Positions 43,478 to 52,349 of a stretch of DNA of 64,000 nucleotides are shown piece after piece. A program made the translations under genes and the position numbers. The DNA lies in contig OZ244957.1 in the NCBI GenBank assembly GCA_965222535.1, forward strand, positions 2,697,429 to 2,761,428, read 5' to 3'. The stretch's first letter is position 1; each line of letters starts with the position of its first letter. Below the pieces are notes generated by a model. The model was given only the letters and a program-made list of their open reading frames with translations. It was not told the origin of the DNA and did no database searches. Origin of the DNA: G965222535 sp965222535. Its GTDB lineage: Bacteria > Pseudomonadota > Gammaproteobacteria > HK1.

Positions 43478-45745
43478 ATGCGAGGCTGGCTGTTGCTGGC
43501 AGTAATATGCAGCTGCCAGGCACGTGCTTTCGTCGTCGAAGATATCGAAGTCAGGGGATTAAAACGTATCGCGGCCGGCACTGCGTATAACTACCTGCCG
43601 ATTCGCATCGGTGCCGACCTGCAGCCCGGGGATGCCTCGGACGCTATTCGATCGCTGTATAAAACTGGCTTTTTTCAAGACATTCAAATTAAACACAACG
43701 GCAGTACGCTAATCGTTGAATTGGTCGAGAACCCCCTGATTGACCGCATTGAATTCAAGGGTAACAAAGAATTGAGTACCGAGCAGTTGACCGCAGCACT
43801 GTCGCAAATCGGCTTCGACAAGGGGCAGGCATTCAATCGCGCATTATTCGAGCGGGTCAACCGCGAGTTACGCGCTGCGTATTTTGTCGCAGGTAAATAT
43901 GGCGCCGAGATCAACAGTTCGTACACTCCTCTGGAGCGCAATCGCATCGCGGTGATCTTCTCGATCGCCGAAGGGGAGGTGGCGAAGATCGACAGCATCA
44001 ACATAGTCGGCAACGAACGCTACGCCGACAAGGCTCTGCTTGAAGAATTTGAACTGAGAATCTCGGGCTGGCTCTCTTGGTTTAAGAAAGACGATCGTTA
44101 CTCCAATCCCAAACTGACCGCGGATATAGAAAAACTGCGCTCGTTCTACCTAGACAAAGGGTTTATCAAGTTCAACGTCGAGTCGGTACAGGTATCGATC
44201 ACTCCAGATAAACAAAAGGTTTATATCACCATCAATGTCAGCGAAGGCAAGCGTTATCGGGTGCGGGATATAAAACTGCAAGGAGATCTGGTCATTGACG
44301 ATAAAGCGGAGCTTTTCGAGCGTATCAGCGTGGTTCACGGGGGGTATTTTTCGCGCCTTGATGTCACCGAAACGATAGTCGGGCTTAAACAGCGTCTGTC
44401 TGACGCCAGCTACGCGTTCGCCTCGGTGCGCGCCGAACCAATCTTCATTGAAGACAGCGATGAGGTCGATGTTGTATTTCACATCACCCCGGGGAAGAGG
44501 GTTTATGTGCGGCGGATCAACTTTAGTGGCAACACCTCCACCCGCGATGAGGTGCTGCGGCGAGAGATGCGCCAACTTGAATCAAACTGGTACTCCGCCA
44601 AGGCCATCCGGCGTTCTGAGCAGCGTTTGCGCCGCCTAGGATTTTTCAGGACCGTCAAAATTACGACCCCAACGGTACCGGGCGTTGATAACCAGCTTGA
44701 CGTCAACGTCGACGTTGTGGAATCATCGTCCGGCAATCTGACGCTGGGAGCATCTTACTCTGGCGAAGATGGCGTTGCGTTCAACACCAACATCAGCCAA
44801 GATAACTTCTTTGGCTCTGGTAACAAAGTCGTGTTAACGTATGCCAGAACCGCATCCAAGCAGGATATTGATTTCAACTTTGTTGATCCATACTGGACCC
44901 ATAGTGGGATCAGTCGTGATTTCCGTTTCCTCTGGCACACCACTCAGGCTGGCGCAGCGGCAGCATCTGACGATTACGATCGTATAGAGCGCGGGATTGA
45001 GATAAGTCTAGGAATACCAGTTACTGAATATAACCGAATTAATGCCGGTGTTGAACTGGTGAACACCAATATCCTTACCGGCACAGATGTATCCTCAGAA
45101 GTATCTTCATTACTGTCACAGACGGGCAACAGCTTCACCGCCCTGACATTCAACAGCAGCTGGGCTTTTGATAACCGGGATAGCAGATTATTACCGACGC
45201 AAGGAGTCCGTGCGAGTCTTTATGGTCGGATGACATTATCTGGAATTGGACTCTCCTACTACAAAGCCGGCGCTAGGTATCGACAATACCGACCGCTGCC
45301 GGGTAACCTGATCTTTACCTCCAATCATGAGATCGATTACGGCGATGGATTTGGGAGCACCGCAGATTTGCCGGTGTTCTCGAATTTTTTCTTGGGAGGG
45401 ATTCGCACCGTGCGCGGCTTCAAGCCGAACTCAATAGGCCCGCTTAATTCAGCTGGCAACCCCTTGGGCGGCAATCTGAAGTTGGTCAATTCGGCGCAAG
45501 TTATTCTCCCGCTAAGCAAAAAAAAAGGGCTTGAGAGAGTACGCTTAACCGCTTTTATCGATTCGGGCACCGTGTATGGGTCGCACGAAGACTTTGACTT
45601 GGGAAAGATCCGGGTATCCGCCGGGGTTGCTGCCACTTGGCTCGCTCCGATAGGGCCATTATCCATCAGCTATGGAATCCCTTTGGTGAAAAAGTCTGGT
45701 GATTCAATACAACGTTTTCAACTACTTATAGGACTGAGCTACTGA
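43478..45745 (+). CDS. bamA: Outer-membrane protein assembly factor BamA
   Basis: 755 residues from the ATG at 43478, which begins a proper signal peptide (MRGWLLLAVICSCQARA, then FVVEDIEVRGL, the POTRA1 start). Five POTRA domains are followed by a C-terminal 16-strand barrel that contains the VRGF motif and ends in an aromatic (LIGLSY), all typical. It inserts outer-membrane proteins. The frame is open upstream to 43382, but those 32 residues are encoded by the intergenic element. The chosen start lacks a clear Shine-Dalgarno, so use of an element-encoded start cannot be excluded. Confidence 0.94.
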   Translation: MRGWLLLAVICSCQARAFVVEDIEVRGLKRIAAGTAYNYLPIRIGADLQPGDASDAIRSLYKTGFFQDIQIKHNGSTLIVELVENPLIDRIEFKGNKELSTEQLTAALSQIGFDKGQAFNRALFERVNRELRAAYFVAGKYGAEINSSYTPLERNRIAVIFSIAEGEVAKIDSINIVGNERYADKALLEEFELRISGWLSWFKKDDRYSNPKLTADIEKLRSFYLDKGFIKFNVESVQVSITPDKQKVYITINVSEGKRYRVRDIKLQGDLVIDDKAELFERISVVHGGYFSRLDVTETIVGLKQRLSDASYAFASVRAEPIFIEDSDEVDVVFHITPGKRVYVRRINFSGNTSTRDEVLRREMRQLESNWYSAKAIRRSEQRLRRLGFFRTVKITTPTVPGVDNQLDVNVDVVESSSGNLTLGASYSGEDGVAFNTNISQDNFFGSGNKVVLTYARTASKQDIDFNFVDPYWTHSGISRDFRFLWHTTQAGAAAASDDYDRIERGIEISLGIPVTEYNRINAGVELVNTNILTGTDVSSEVSSLLSQTGNSFTALTFNSSWAFDNRDSRLLPTQGVRASLYGRMTLSGIGLSYYKAGARYRQYRPLPGNLIFTSNHEIDYGDGFGSTADLPVFSNFFLGGIRTVRGFKPNSIGPLNSAGNPLGGNLKLVNSAQVILPLSKKKGLERVRLTAFIDSGTVYGSHEDFDLGKIRVSAGVAATWLAPIGPLSISYGIPLVKKSGDSIQRFQLLIGLSY

Positions 45746-45747
45746 GC

Positions 45748-46326
45748 ATGCTAATTCACAGAATAACCGCCTTACCTGTAGTGCTGCTGGCAACCACCCT
45801 GTGGTTGCCACCGTCAACCGCTACTGCGCAGATGAAGATAGGGTTTGTCAACGTATCCAGAGTGCTGGAGGTTGCCCCACAGGCTATCGAAGCGCGCAAC
45901 CGGATTGAAAATGAATTTGCATCCCGCGATCGCAATTTATTGAACCTGCACAATGAAATTCGCGAGCTTGAAGATAAATTGCTGCGTGATGCCGCGATTA
46001 TGTCAGCCTCCGAGCAACAGCGTCAGAGCGAAGATATACGCCTGCGAAAACGCAACTTGAAACGTTTGGAGGAAGAGTTCCGCGAGGATCTGAACCTTCG
46101 GCGTTCGCAGGAGCTGAGTAGCTTACAGCGCAAGGTTTCCGATGTGATCCAGAAGCTTGCCGCTACTGGAAACTATGATATGGTGTTGGTTGATGGCATC
46201 GCTTATGTCAGTGCCAAGATTGACATATCGGAGAAAGTAATTGAATATTTGGAAAAAGAGTTCCGCGAGAGCCAACAAAAGCCCCTTGAAGATAGCGGTG
46301 CCGCTACAGGCGCAGAGCAGAATTGA
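45748..46326 (+). CDS. skp: Periplasmic chaperone Skp/OmpH
   Basis: 192 residues, a signal peptide (to TATA-QMK), then the Skp start KIGFVNVSRVLEVAPQA, a long charged coiled-coil arm (about residues 55-135), and the closing YDMVLVDGIAYVSAKIDISEKV strand. It escorts unfolded outer-membrane proteins to BamA. It begins two bases after the bamA stop. The genes that normally follow (lpxD, fabZ, lpxA) are absent. Confidence 0.94.
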   Translation: MLIHRITALPVVLLATTLWLPPSTATAQMKIGFVNVSRVLEVAPQAIEARNRIENEFASRDRNLLNLHNEIRELEDKLLRDAAIMSASEQQRQSEDIRLRKRNLKRLEEEFREDLNLRRSQELSSLQRKVSDVIQKLAATGNYDMVLVDGIAYVSAKIDISEKVIEYLEKEFRESQQKPLEDSGAATGAEQN

Positions 46327-46533
46327 GGTTGCAGCGGCGCTCCACAAGCCCAGTGTCCCTTTGGTAGCGCCCAAAAAATCAACCGCAATAAGCGATAAAA
46401 CCACTCACAGGGCAGGGCCTTGATTTATCGCTTTTCACAAGAGGGTGCTCTGGGCAGCGTTGGGCAATACGTGGTGGGTTTTTGAGAGTTCCTCCTTGGA
46501 GAGGCGTGCAGGCACCACCCTGCTCTGCAATGC

Positions 46534-47304
46534 TTAGTAGCCAAGCCTTCCAAGCCCTGGTAGCTTGATCGCTGGCCTGAAGAGATCAATGCCCACCGTC
46601 AAACCGAGCAGATTAAGCTCCAATCCCTCCTGTTTGCCGAGCAAGATCCCAATCACGCCGAACACCGATAGCTGATACCCGCCACCACTTGGGGTAACGG
46701 CTGACAGCTTACCGTTGGGCAGGTAATCCTTGCCGATCGCGAGGGCCGGCATAGCGGCTTCCAACTCAGGAACCTGCCGCATTATCGTGGCCACAAAAGT
46801 ATTGCTGTTTGGCCCCGGCCAAAGAACATATTTATGATTGTAAGGGTAGCTGCGCACCGCACGTTCAATGTTCTCGATCGCCGCGCTGGCGGTCTCGCCA
46901 TGCAGTTCAGTGACGACCCATGGTTTGTTACCGAACCAATGCCGATCCGGGGCATCTAGGGTGCTGACGATCGCAGAGCCGCCTCCATAACGTACACGCC
47001 ACCCCATTACTTGGTGTACCGTATAGCGGGCGGCCTCCTCGCGCTTGGTCGCAATCCAAGTATGCACCGCAAGCGCACCGCGCCAGCGAAACGCACGGGC
47101 GGCATAAACCTGCACCAGTGCTGCCGGGTGTGCGCTTGGATCAGGTGCAATCCCTGCCGATGACCGATCGGCGGTACGCCAATCGGTGCCAGATTGCCAG
47201 TTCATACAGGCTGAGAGCGTCAGCGGGATAATGATCGCAAACATCAGCATCAGTAGCACTATTCGCCTCCATTGGGGTTTTTTACTGATAATTGAATACT
47301 CCAT
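46534..47304 (-). CDS. DUF3750 lipoprotein
   Basis: 256 residues from the ATG at 47304. The N-terminus MEYSIISKKPQWRRI plus a hydrophobic stretch ends in LTLSAC, a lipobox, so the mature protein is probably lipid-anchored at Cys33. The body shows the DUF3750 landmarks ARAFRWRGALAVHTWIA and the GPNSNTFVATIMRQVPEL segment. The GPNSNTF motif hints at a cysteine- or asparagine-centred hydrolase-like fold, but no function is known. The frame extends upstream to 47394 without support. Confidence 0.82.
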   Translation of the reverse strand: MEYSIISKKPQWRRIVLLMLMFAIIIPLTLSACMNWQSGTDWRTADRSSAGIAPDPSAHPAALVQVYAARAFRWRGALAVHTWIATKREEAARYTVHQVMGWRVRYGGGSAIVSTLDAPDRHWFGNKPWVVTELHGETASAAIENIERAVRSYPYNHKYVLWPGPNSNTFVATIMRQVPELEAAMPALAIGKDYLPNGKLSAVTPSGGGYQLSVFGVIGILLGKQEGLELNLLGLTVGIDLFRPAIKLPGLGRLGY

Positions 47305-47465
47305 TAAGCTATCGCGGGTACTGCTATACATCATGCGACTTGGAGATACAGGAAGAGGGTAGGTACAGCCAATCCTTACTACAGCCAGAAACAATAAACG
47401 AAGCTATCCCAGAGCATCCAACACAGCAAAATGCACAGTGCCAAGACAAAGCCAAGGCTGTGCTG

Positions 47466-47710
47466 TGGATGGGGGCTTGGGGGAAGGGGCATGATCACCT
47501 TTAACGTAAGAAATTGATTTATACTCATGCTACTTGAAGATGCTTGATGGGTGAGGGAGACCGTTTTTTGCACCTCGTTGAGTCGCGCTGCGTTTGACGC
47601 TCTGGAAAGGGCTTCGGGCGAGGCTCTGGGATGAGAGCATGACAATAGCCCTATTCCTGCATCTTCAAGTAACACCGGTATATAACCATTCCCACAATAG
47701 CTAAGCCCCA
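47466..47710 (+). repeat. Intergenic element copy 10, split by a second small element
   Basis: The left part GGATGGGGGCTTGGGGGAAG and AACGTAAGAAATTGATTTATA, and the right part TATAACCATTCCCACAATAG and CTAAGCCCC, are the two halves of a family A copy. They are separated by a 155-bp insert flanked by TATA on both sides. Both outer ends of the copy are lost. Its orientation points to the DUF3750 gene. Confidence 0.85.
47520..47682 (+). mobile_element. MITE-like insert with 24-bp terminal inverted repeats
   Basis: The left end (47520-47543) and the right end (47659-47682, reverse-complemented) match at 20 of 24 positions, sharing TATAC at the tip and TACTTGAAGATGC inside. Removing the segment between the two TATA copies restores the host element core. 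It has no coding capacity. It is too short to encode a transposase, so it must have been moved in trans. Confidence 0.8.
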
Positions 47711-47793
47711 ACAGTCTTTTCCTACAAAGCCTCCTCAACAGCCACGCTGTGCTTGGCTGTTGAGGATAAAATGCTCCTGTGATGATTCAACCA

Positions 47794-48951
47794 TCACATG
47801 GTAGCCAGTCTTTCAGGGGACAAGGCGGCGGTGCAAAGCCCCGCTTCAAGCAATGTTCTGGGCAGTTCGCCGGTAGTGATCAATGCGGCAGCGGCGATAC
47901 CGGCAGCGGCTGAGGTCTGGATGCCATATCCCCCCTGACCGACAAGCCAGAAAAACCCCGGTGCGTCTCTCGCCATGCCGATAACCAGTTGTCTGTCGGC
48001 GACAAAGCTGCGCAACCCGGCCCAGCGGTGCGGGACGCGTCGAATGGGCGGCAATGTGGTTTCCCGCGCAATGCGATCAACCAATAAGGCGATATCCCAT
48101 TCATCCGGCTGTACATCACATGCTGGCATCGGGGTTTCATCCGCCGGCGATACCAGCAACAAACCGGCTTCTGGTTTAAAGTAAAACTGCTCCTCGATAT
48201 CAGATACCATTGGCCAACTATCAGCCGTCGCATCGGCTGGAAGATCGATTAATATCGCGGTACGCCGCTTAGCTACCAGGCCCAGCGGTGTAACCCCGGC
48301 AAGGATCGCGATGGCGTCACCCCAAGCACCTGCGGCATTGACCACAACCTGTGCATCCCAGTATTGGTCGGTGGTTTTCACTCGCCACCCAGTGCGATAC
48401 CGTTCAAGTGCTGTCACGTTGGCGTTCAACAGCAACTGCGCCCCGTTGCGCCGCGCACCGCGCAAGTACGCTTGGTGCAGAGCACCAACATCAATGCACA
48501 TCACATCCGGCTCTTCAATCCCGCAATGCACCCGTTCGCGTCTTAGGATCGGGATGCGATCGATGAGCTCTTCAGCGGTCAGCGACCACATGCGGATATG
48601 AACGCTAGTGTCGGCAGCGTGGTCAGGATCGTGGCGTTGCAAGTAGGCGGCAATTTGATCGCGCTGATCTTTACGACCGACATGCAAAAGGCCAAGTGGA
48701 CTCAACAGCGGGGTTGGGCAGAATTCAGCGGGTGGTGATAGCAGCAGATTGCGGCTGACACGCGTCAGTTTACGCACTTGAGGCCCCCCGTAAGCATCTT
48801 GCAGCGTCGCTGCTGAACGCCCAGTGGTATGATAACCGGTGCCTGATTCGCGCTCCAACTGGGTAACGCTGCCATGCGATGACAGATAATAAGCGGCGCT
48901 GGCACCGGCAATACCACCGCCTATCACCAGAAAATCACACTGTGCAGGCAT
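47794..48951 (-). CDS. FAD-dependent oxidoreductase, DAO family (D-amino-acid/glycine oxidase-like)
   Basis: 385 residues from the ATG at 48951 (a GTG at 48963 adds four). The dinucleotide-binding motif FLVIGGGIAGASAAYYLS is at residues 7-24 (GGGIAG at 11-16). It is followed by the GRSAATLQDAYGG flavin-contact segment, VVNAAGAWGDAIA in the middle, and the C-terminal GLRSFVADRQLVIG and GQGGYGIQTSAAAG segments of the DadA/ThiO/SoxB superfamily. It oxidises an amine or amino acid; the substrate is unknown. The intergenic element lies upstream. Confidence 0.9.
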   Translation of the reverse strand: MPAQCDFLVIGGGIAGASAAYYLSSHGSVTQLERESGTGYHTTGRSAATLQDAYGGPQVRKLTRVSRNLLLSPPAEFCPTPLLSPLGLLHVGRKDQRDQIAAYLQRHDPDHAADTSVHIRMWSLTAEELIDRIPILRRERVHCGIEEPDVMCIDVGALHQAYLRGARRNGAQLLLNANVTALERYRTGWRVKTTDQYWDAQVVVNAAGAWGDAIAILAGVTPLGLVAKRRTAILIDLPADATADSWPMVSDIEEQFYFKPEAGLLLVSPADETPMPACDVQPDEWDIALLVDRIARETTLPPIRRVPHRWAGLRSFVADRQLVIGMARDAPGFFWLVGQGGYGIQTSAAAGIAAAALITTGELPRTLLEAGLCTAALSPERLATM

Positions 48952-48975
48952 TGTCTGTCGCACTGATTTTACTCA

Positions 48976-49121
48976 GGGGAACCTCGAAAAACCTTAACGG
49001 GATGGGGGTTTAGCGGAAGGAGTATGCTCATCTGTATCGTAAGCCGTTGATTTATAATCCTTCCCTCAATAAAGCCCGTTGGAGTACCAAAAAGCCAGCT
49101 TCGCGCAGTTTTTCGAGCCCC
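48976..49121 (+). repeat. Intergenic element copy 11 (family A)
   Basis: GGGGAACCTCGAAAAACC, GGGATGGGGGTTTAGCGGAA, CGTAAGCCGTTGATTTATAA, CCTTCCCTCAATA and a hairpin ending GCAGTTTTTCGAGCCCCC. The GGAACCTC end points to the oxidoreductase gene, 25 bp from its start. Confidence 0.9.
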
Positions 49122-49549
49122 CTAGGGGCATCAAGAAACGGCTGGAAAGGGACGTGGGAGCTTAGTTGAACCCAATACCGATGGTCATTTCTACCCCTAT
49201 GTCAGACAAATGCGGTATTTTACAGCAACATAGCAAAGATGCTAGACTTCCCGTCGCACGGCGTAAGCGGCTGCGAGAGCGCTTAATAAAAGGCAGCGGC
49301 ATACCGACTGGAGCGCTATGCCCTCGCCAAATAGCGTGGAGCAGGATCGTCTTGCGCTGCTTGGAATAACCTAGGCAACTCATTACCCAAACTTCTCCAA
49401 TGCCGTGCTAGGCCTCGATTCTTCAACCTGCATACTTTTTTTGTTACCTTGGAAGGTACACGTTCTCACATCCACTTTCTGTCTTTCCCTAGCATGGTCA
49501 AGGCAGCCTTGCAGGGGTATCTTTTGACTATCTGCTAGGAGGACTATAA
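49122..49549. other. Upstream region of the TRAP binding-protein gene
   Basis: About 430 bp with no supported gene. A plus-strand frame in 49166-49369 lacks recognisable features. A clear AGGAGG ribosome-binding site ends the region (49539-49544). Confidence 0.5.
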
Positions 49550-50644
49550 ATGCGAATAATAACTGCCGCATTATTTGGCGCAGTCGCCTTGGTGTCACTC
49601 GCCATGGTCAATGCTGCATCAGCCAAAACAGTAATTAAAGTTCAGTCCGTGATACCGGCGAAAGCCGATGAAGTGACCATGCTGAATGACTTCGGTGCCA
49701 ATGTGAAAGCGCTGACCAACGGCGAGGTTGAGATAAAGGTATTACCCGTGGGTGCCGTCGTTGGCGTCAGAGAAACCCTTGAAGCTGTCGATAAGGGACT
49801 GATCGATGGCGGTTTCGCTTGGACAAATTACTGGTCGGGGCTACACCCGGCGGCGATGCTGTTTGGCTCTCCCATCGCCGGCGCTGGGGTTGGCATTGAC
49901 AATATCGCTTTCATTTCTTGGTATATGTTCGGTGGCGGCAAGCAGCTCTACGATGAACTATGGGATAAGATGGGCATGAATGTAAAAGGGCTGATGCTGC
50001 AACCGGTCGGCCCGAAGGCACCCGGTTGGTTCAAAGAGCCGATCAAGAGCATGGATGATTTCCGCAAATACCGCTTCCGTGCCCCGCCCGGGATCCCCGG
50101 TCAACCGTATAAAGCCATCGGCGTTGCGGCGCTGGCGATGGGCGGTGGCGATATCCTGCCAGCGCTGGAAAAAGGCACCATTGACGCCGCTGAGTGGTGC
50201 TGCCCGAAACCGGACAGTGTGTTCAGCTTCCAGAAAGTACTGAAGCACTATTACCTGCAAGGCTTACATCAAGTGGTGGTGAATGCCGACATGTATATCA
50301 ATAAAGACGTGTGGGATCGGCTGACGCCGCACCAGCAAAATGCAATGGAAATCGCCGCCGATGCGTCACTGATACGCGCCATAGCTTACCGTATTTATGA
50401 GAATGGCAAAGCACTGAAAGATCTGACTGAGAATCACGGCGTCATACTGCACGACACCCCAGCCGATTATTTAACTGAGTATATGAGCGCCGCGCGGGCA
50501 ATCTTGGAGAAAGAAGCCAAAGGAAATGCATTCTTCAAAAAAGTCTGGGATTCGCAGCGCGCCTTTGCTGGAATTGCGGTACCGTTCTGGGCTGGTGCGC
50601 AATCCTCCAACGCCAGCATCGGAATGGCGTTCGCGAACGCTTAG
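49550..50644 (+). CDS. TRAP transporter solute-binding protein, DctP/TakP-like
   Basis: 364 residues. A signal peptide (to ASA-KTVI) is followed by IKVQSVIPA, the conserved arginine and tryptophan of the ligand site in KYRFRAPPGIPGQPYKAIG and TIDAAEWCCP, and a helical C-terminus. The pattern is closest to 2-oxo-acid receptors such as TakP. A strong AGGAGG precedes the ATG. No DctQ/DctM permease gene is adjacent: the next gene is an HU-like protein, so this receptor is orphaned or works with a distant permease. Confidence 0.92.
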   Translation: MRIITAALFGAVALVSLAMVNAASAKTVIKVQSVIPAKADEVTMLNDFGANVKALTNGEVEIKVLPVGAVVGVRETLEAVDKGLIDGGFAWTNYWSGLHPAAMLFGSPIAGAGVGIDNIAFISWYMFGGGKQLYDELWDKMGMNVKGLMLQPVGPKAPGWFKEPIKSMDDFRKYRFRAPPGIPGQPYKAIGVAALAMGGGDILPALEKGTIDAAEWCCPKPDSVFSFQKVLKHYYLQGLHQVVVNADMYINKDVWDRLTPHQQNAMEIAADASLIRAIAYRIYENGKALKDLTENHGVILHDTPADYLTEYMSAARAILEKEAKGNAFFKKVWDSQRAFAGIAVPFWAGAQSSNASIGMAFANA

Positions 50645-50967
50645 GGGAAATAATCACGCTCCTCACAAAGAAAAGCGCTCGGCAGGCACCCGTTTCCCCG
50701 CAGCGGGTAGCTGGCGCAGCCATATTTTACTTCTCTCGGAACTAGCGCTTGAAAAGCGCAAATGATGCATTATGCCAACCACCTCTCCCTATCGCGCTCA
50801 TCTCGCTGGCAATCATACTGATTATTCCGCCGACGGCGAGCGCATTCATCGCCACGCTGCTTGGCACGTCGATAGCAATAAGGAATGCACTCGCACGAAC
50901 TGTACTCCAAATGGCACTGCCAACGGTGTGAACAATACAATCCCATTAAAATAAAAGGACCCGTTTC
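50645..50967. other. Intergenic, possible decayed sequence
   Basis: About 320 bp where a TRAP permease gene would be expected. One short frame (50749-50931) has a hydrophobic stretch (ALISLAIILIIPPTASAFIA), but no family is recognisable. It may be the relic of a lost dctQ/dctM; this is speculative. Confidence 0.35.
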
Positions 50968-51306
50968 ATGCCTAAAGCTAAAACACCTTCACTAACCAAG
51001 GCGTACACTAAAAGCCAATTAATAAACACGATCGCTGAGGAAACTGAAGTCTCGCGTAAAGATGTGGCAGTCGTGTTTGATTCACTCGCTGAGATTATCG
51101 CCCGGCATCTGAAAAAACGCAGTGTAGGTGCTTTCACTCTGCCCGGTTTGTTGAAAATAACGACACAGCAAAAACCAGCGCAAAAAGCCCGCCGCGGCGT
51201 CCCGAATCCTTTCCGCCCCGGTGAGACAATGGACATAGCAAGCAAACCAGCGAGCTCTATCGTCAAAATTCGCCCCCTGAAGATGCTCAAAGACATGGTG
51301 AGCTGA
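50968..51306 (+). CDS. HU/IHF-family DNA-binding protein
   Basis: 112 residues. After a short lysine-rich leader (MPKAKTPSLTKAYTKSQ), the SQLINTIAEETEVSRKDVAVVF helix pair and the GAFTLPGLLKI strand follow, then an arm region RRGVPNPFRPGETM and KIRPLKMLKDMV. This is the HU fold with a slightly long N-terminus and C-terminus, as in the divergent HU-like proteins of some proteobacteria. It probably bends DNA as a dimer. An AAGGA lies nine bases before the ATG. Its neighbours are unrelated. Confidence 0.88.
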   Translation: MPKAKTPSLTKAYTKSQLINTIAEETEVSRKDVAVVFDSLAEIIARHLKKRSVGAFTLPGLLKITTQQKPAQKARRGVPNPFRPGETMDIASKPASSIVKIRPLKMLKDMVS

Positions 51307-51330
51307 ACCTCACTCAGGTAACGACTGTGC

Positions 51331-51372
51331 GCTGCACCACCAACCGTCAATTGCGGCTGTTGGTGGTGCAGC
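51331..51372 (+). terminator. Strong hairpin after the HU-like gene
   Basis: Arms GCTGCACCACCAAC and GTTGGTGGTGCAGC are perfect 14-bp complements around a 14-base loop, 25 bp past the stop codon. A C-rich rather than T-rich tail follows, so it may act as an mRNA-end stabiliser or a factor-dependent stop rather than an intrinsic terminator. Confidence 0.6.
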
Positions 51373-51436
51373 CGCCCCCCCTCCCCCTCTCCTGCTCTGT
51401 TACGCTTCCCATCCGCGCCTTGAGAAACCTCGGGTT

Positions 51437-52249
51437 ATGACTATCTGGCAGCAACCCGAGCACTCCATAACGCACCTTGCTGGCCGTCGTGGCAACGCGG
51501 CATGGTACCGCGCATTGCGCCGCAGCATGACGCTGATCGGCCTGTTGGCAGCCAGCTTGTCATTGATTATGGGCACTGGTGCTGAAGCGGCCAACGAGGC
51601 GCGCCCAAGGGAAGTAGCGGCGAGGATTACGCCAATCCTCAGGGACGCGCTCGAAACCGCTGATCTACTGTTTGGTGCACCGCTCTTTATCAGGATTTTC
51701 AAAGAGTCGCGCGAACTTGAATTGTGGCTTTTGAGCGGCGATGGTTTTCGTTTGTTTCGCCGTTACCCTATCTGCGCTTACGCCACTGGGTATGTAGGAC
51801 CGAAGACAAAACGGCAAGATAAGCAAAGCCCCGAAGGATTCTACTTCATCAGTAAAAAGCGCCTGATCCCTAATGATCGCTTTCATCTGGCGCTCAATAT
51901 CGGTTACCCCAACCACTACGATCGCGCCAACAAACGCCGCGGCGGGCGTGCCCCGATAACAATTCGCGGCGGCTGTTTTTCGGATGGCAGCTATGCCATG
52001 ACCGATGCCGCGATCGAAGAGATCTACACCTTGGTTGAGGCTACACTGACTAACGGACACTCGTTGGTGCGAGTGCACATCTTTCCGTTCCCGCTCACCG
52101 AGGTCAAATTGCAGCGCTACGACTATTCAAAGTGGTTCCCGTTTTGGCGCAATCTGCAAGACGGCTATATCTTTTTTGAGGAGCAGCGGCAACCGCCCAA
52201 CATCAAAGTCAGCGGCGGCAAATACACTTTTGAACCCCTCGCCCAATGA
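51437..52249 (+). CDS. YafK/DpaA-family (L,D-transpeptidase fold) protein with substituted active site
   Basis: 270 residues with an internal signal peptide that would start better at the ATG at 51527. It aligns along its length with E. coli YafK (DpaA), including FIRIFKES, GPKTKRQDKQSPEGFYFI, NIGYPNHYDRA, VHIFPFPLTE and FWRNLQDGYIFFE. The canonical catalytic stretch HGDCxSxGCxAMT reads here R177-GGC-F-S-D-G-S185-YAMTD. The histidine is Arg177 (CGC) and the nucleophilic cysteine is Ser185 (AGC), both single-base changes. Known members detach Braun lipoprotein from peptidoglycan or make 3-3 crosslinks; this protein probably cannot, unless it works by a different mechanism. Confidence 0.9.
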   Translation: MTIWQQPEHSITHLAGRRGNAAWYRALRRSMTLIGLLAASLSLIMGTGAEAANEARPREVAARITPILRDALETADLLFGAPLFIRIFKESRELELWLLSGDGFRLFRRYPICAYATGYVGPKTKRQDKQSPEGFYFISKKRLIPNDRFHLALNIGYPNHYDRANKRRGGRAPITIRGGCFSDGSYAMTDAAIEEIYTLVEATLTNGHSLVRVHIFPFPLTEVKLQRYDYSKWFPFWRNLQDGYIFFEEQRQPPNIKVSGGKYTFEPLAQ

Positions 52250-52349
52250 GCGAATAGCGCGTACAGCGTATCGCCCTCATGCCGCATACATACCATCATA
52301 GCCAAGCAACAGCTTGGTTGTTGCGGATTAAAAAACAAGAGAGGAAAGT

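Noticed and set aside
46470..46495. GTGGGTTTTTGAGAGTTCC as a further element end
   Set aside because: Only the last part resembles the element end and no other module is nearby, so chance similarity or extreme decay cannot be separated.
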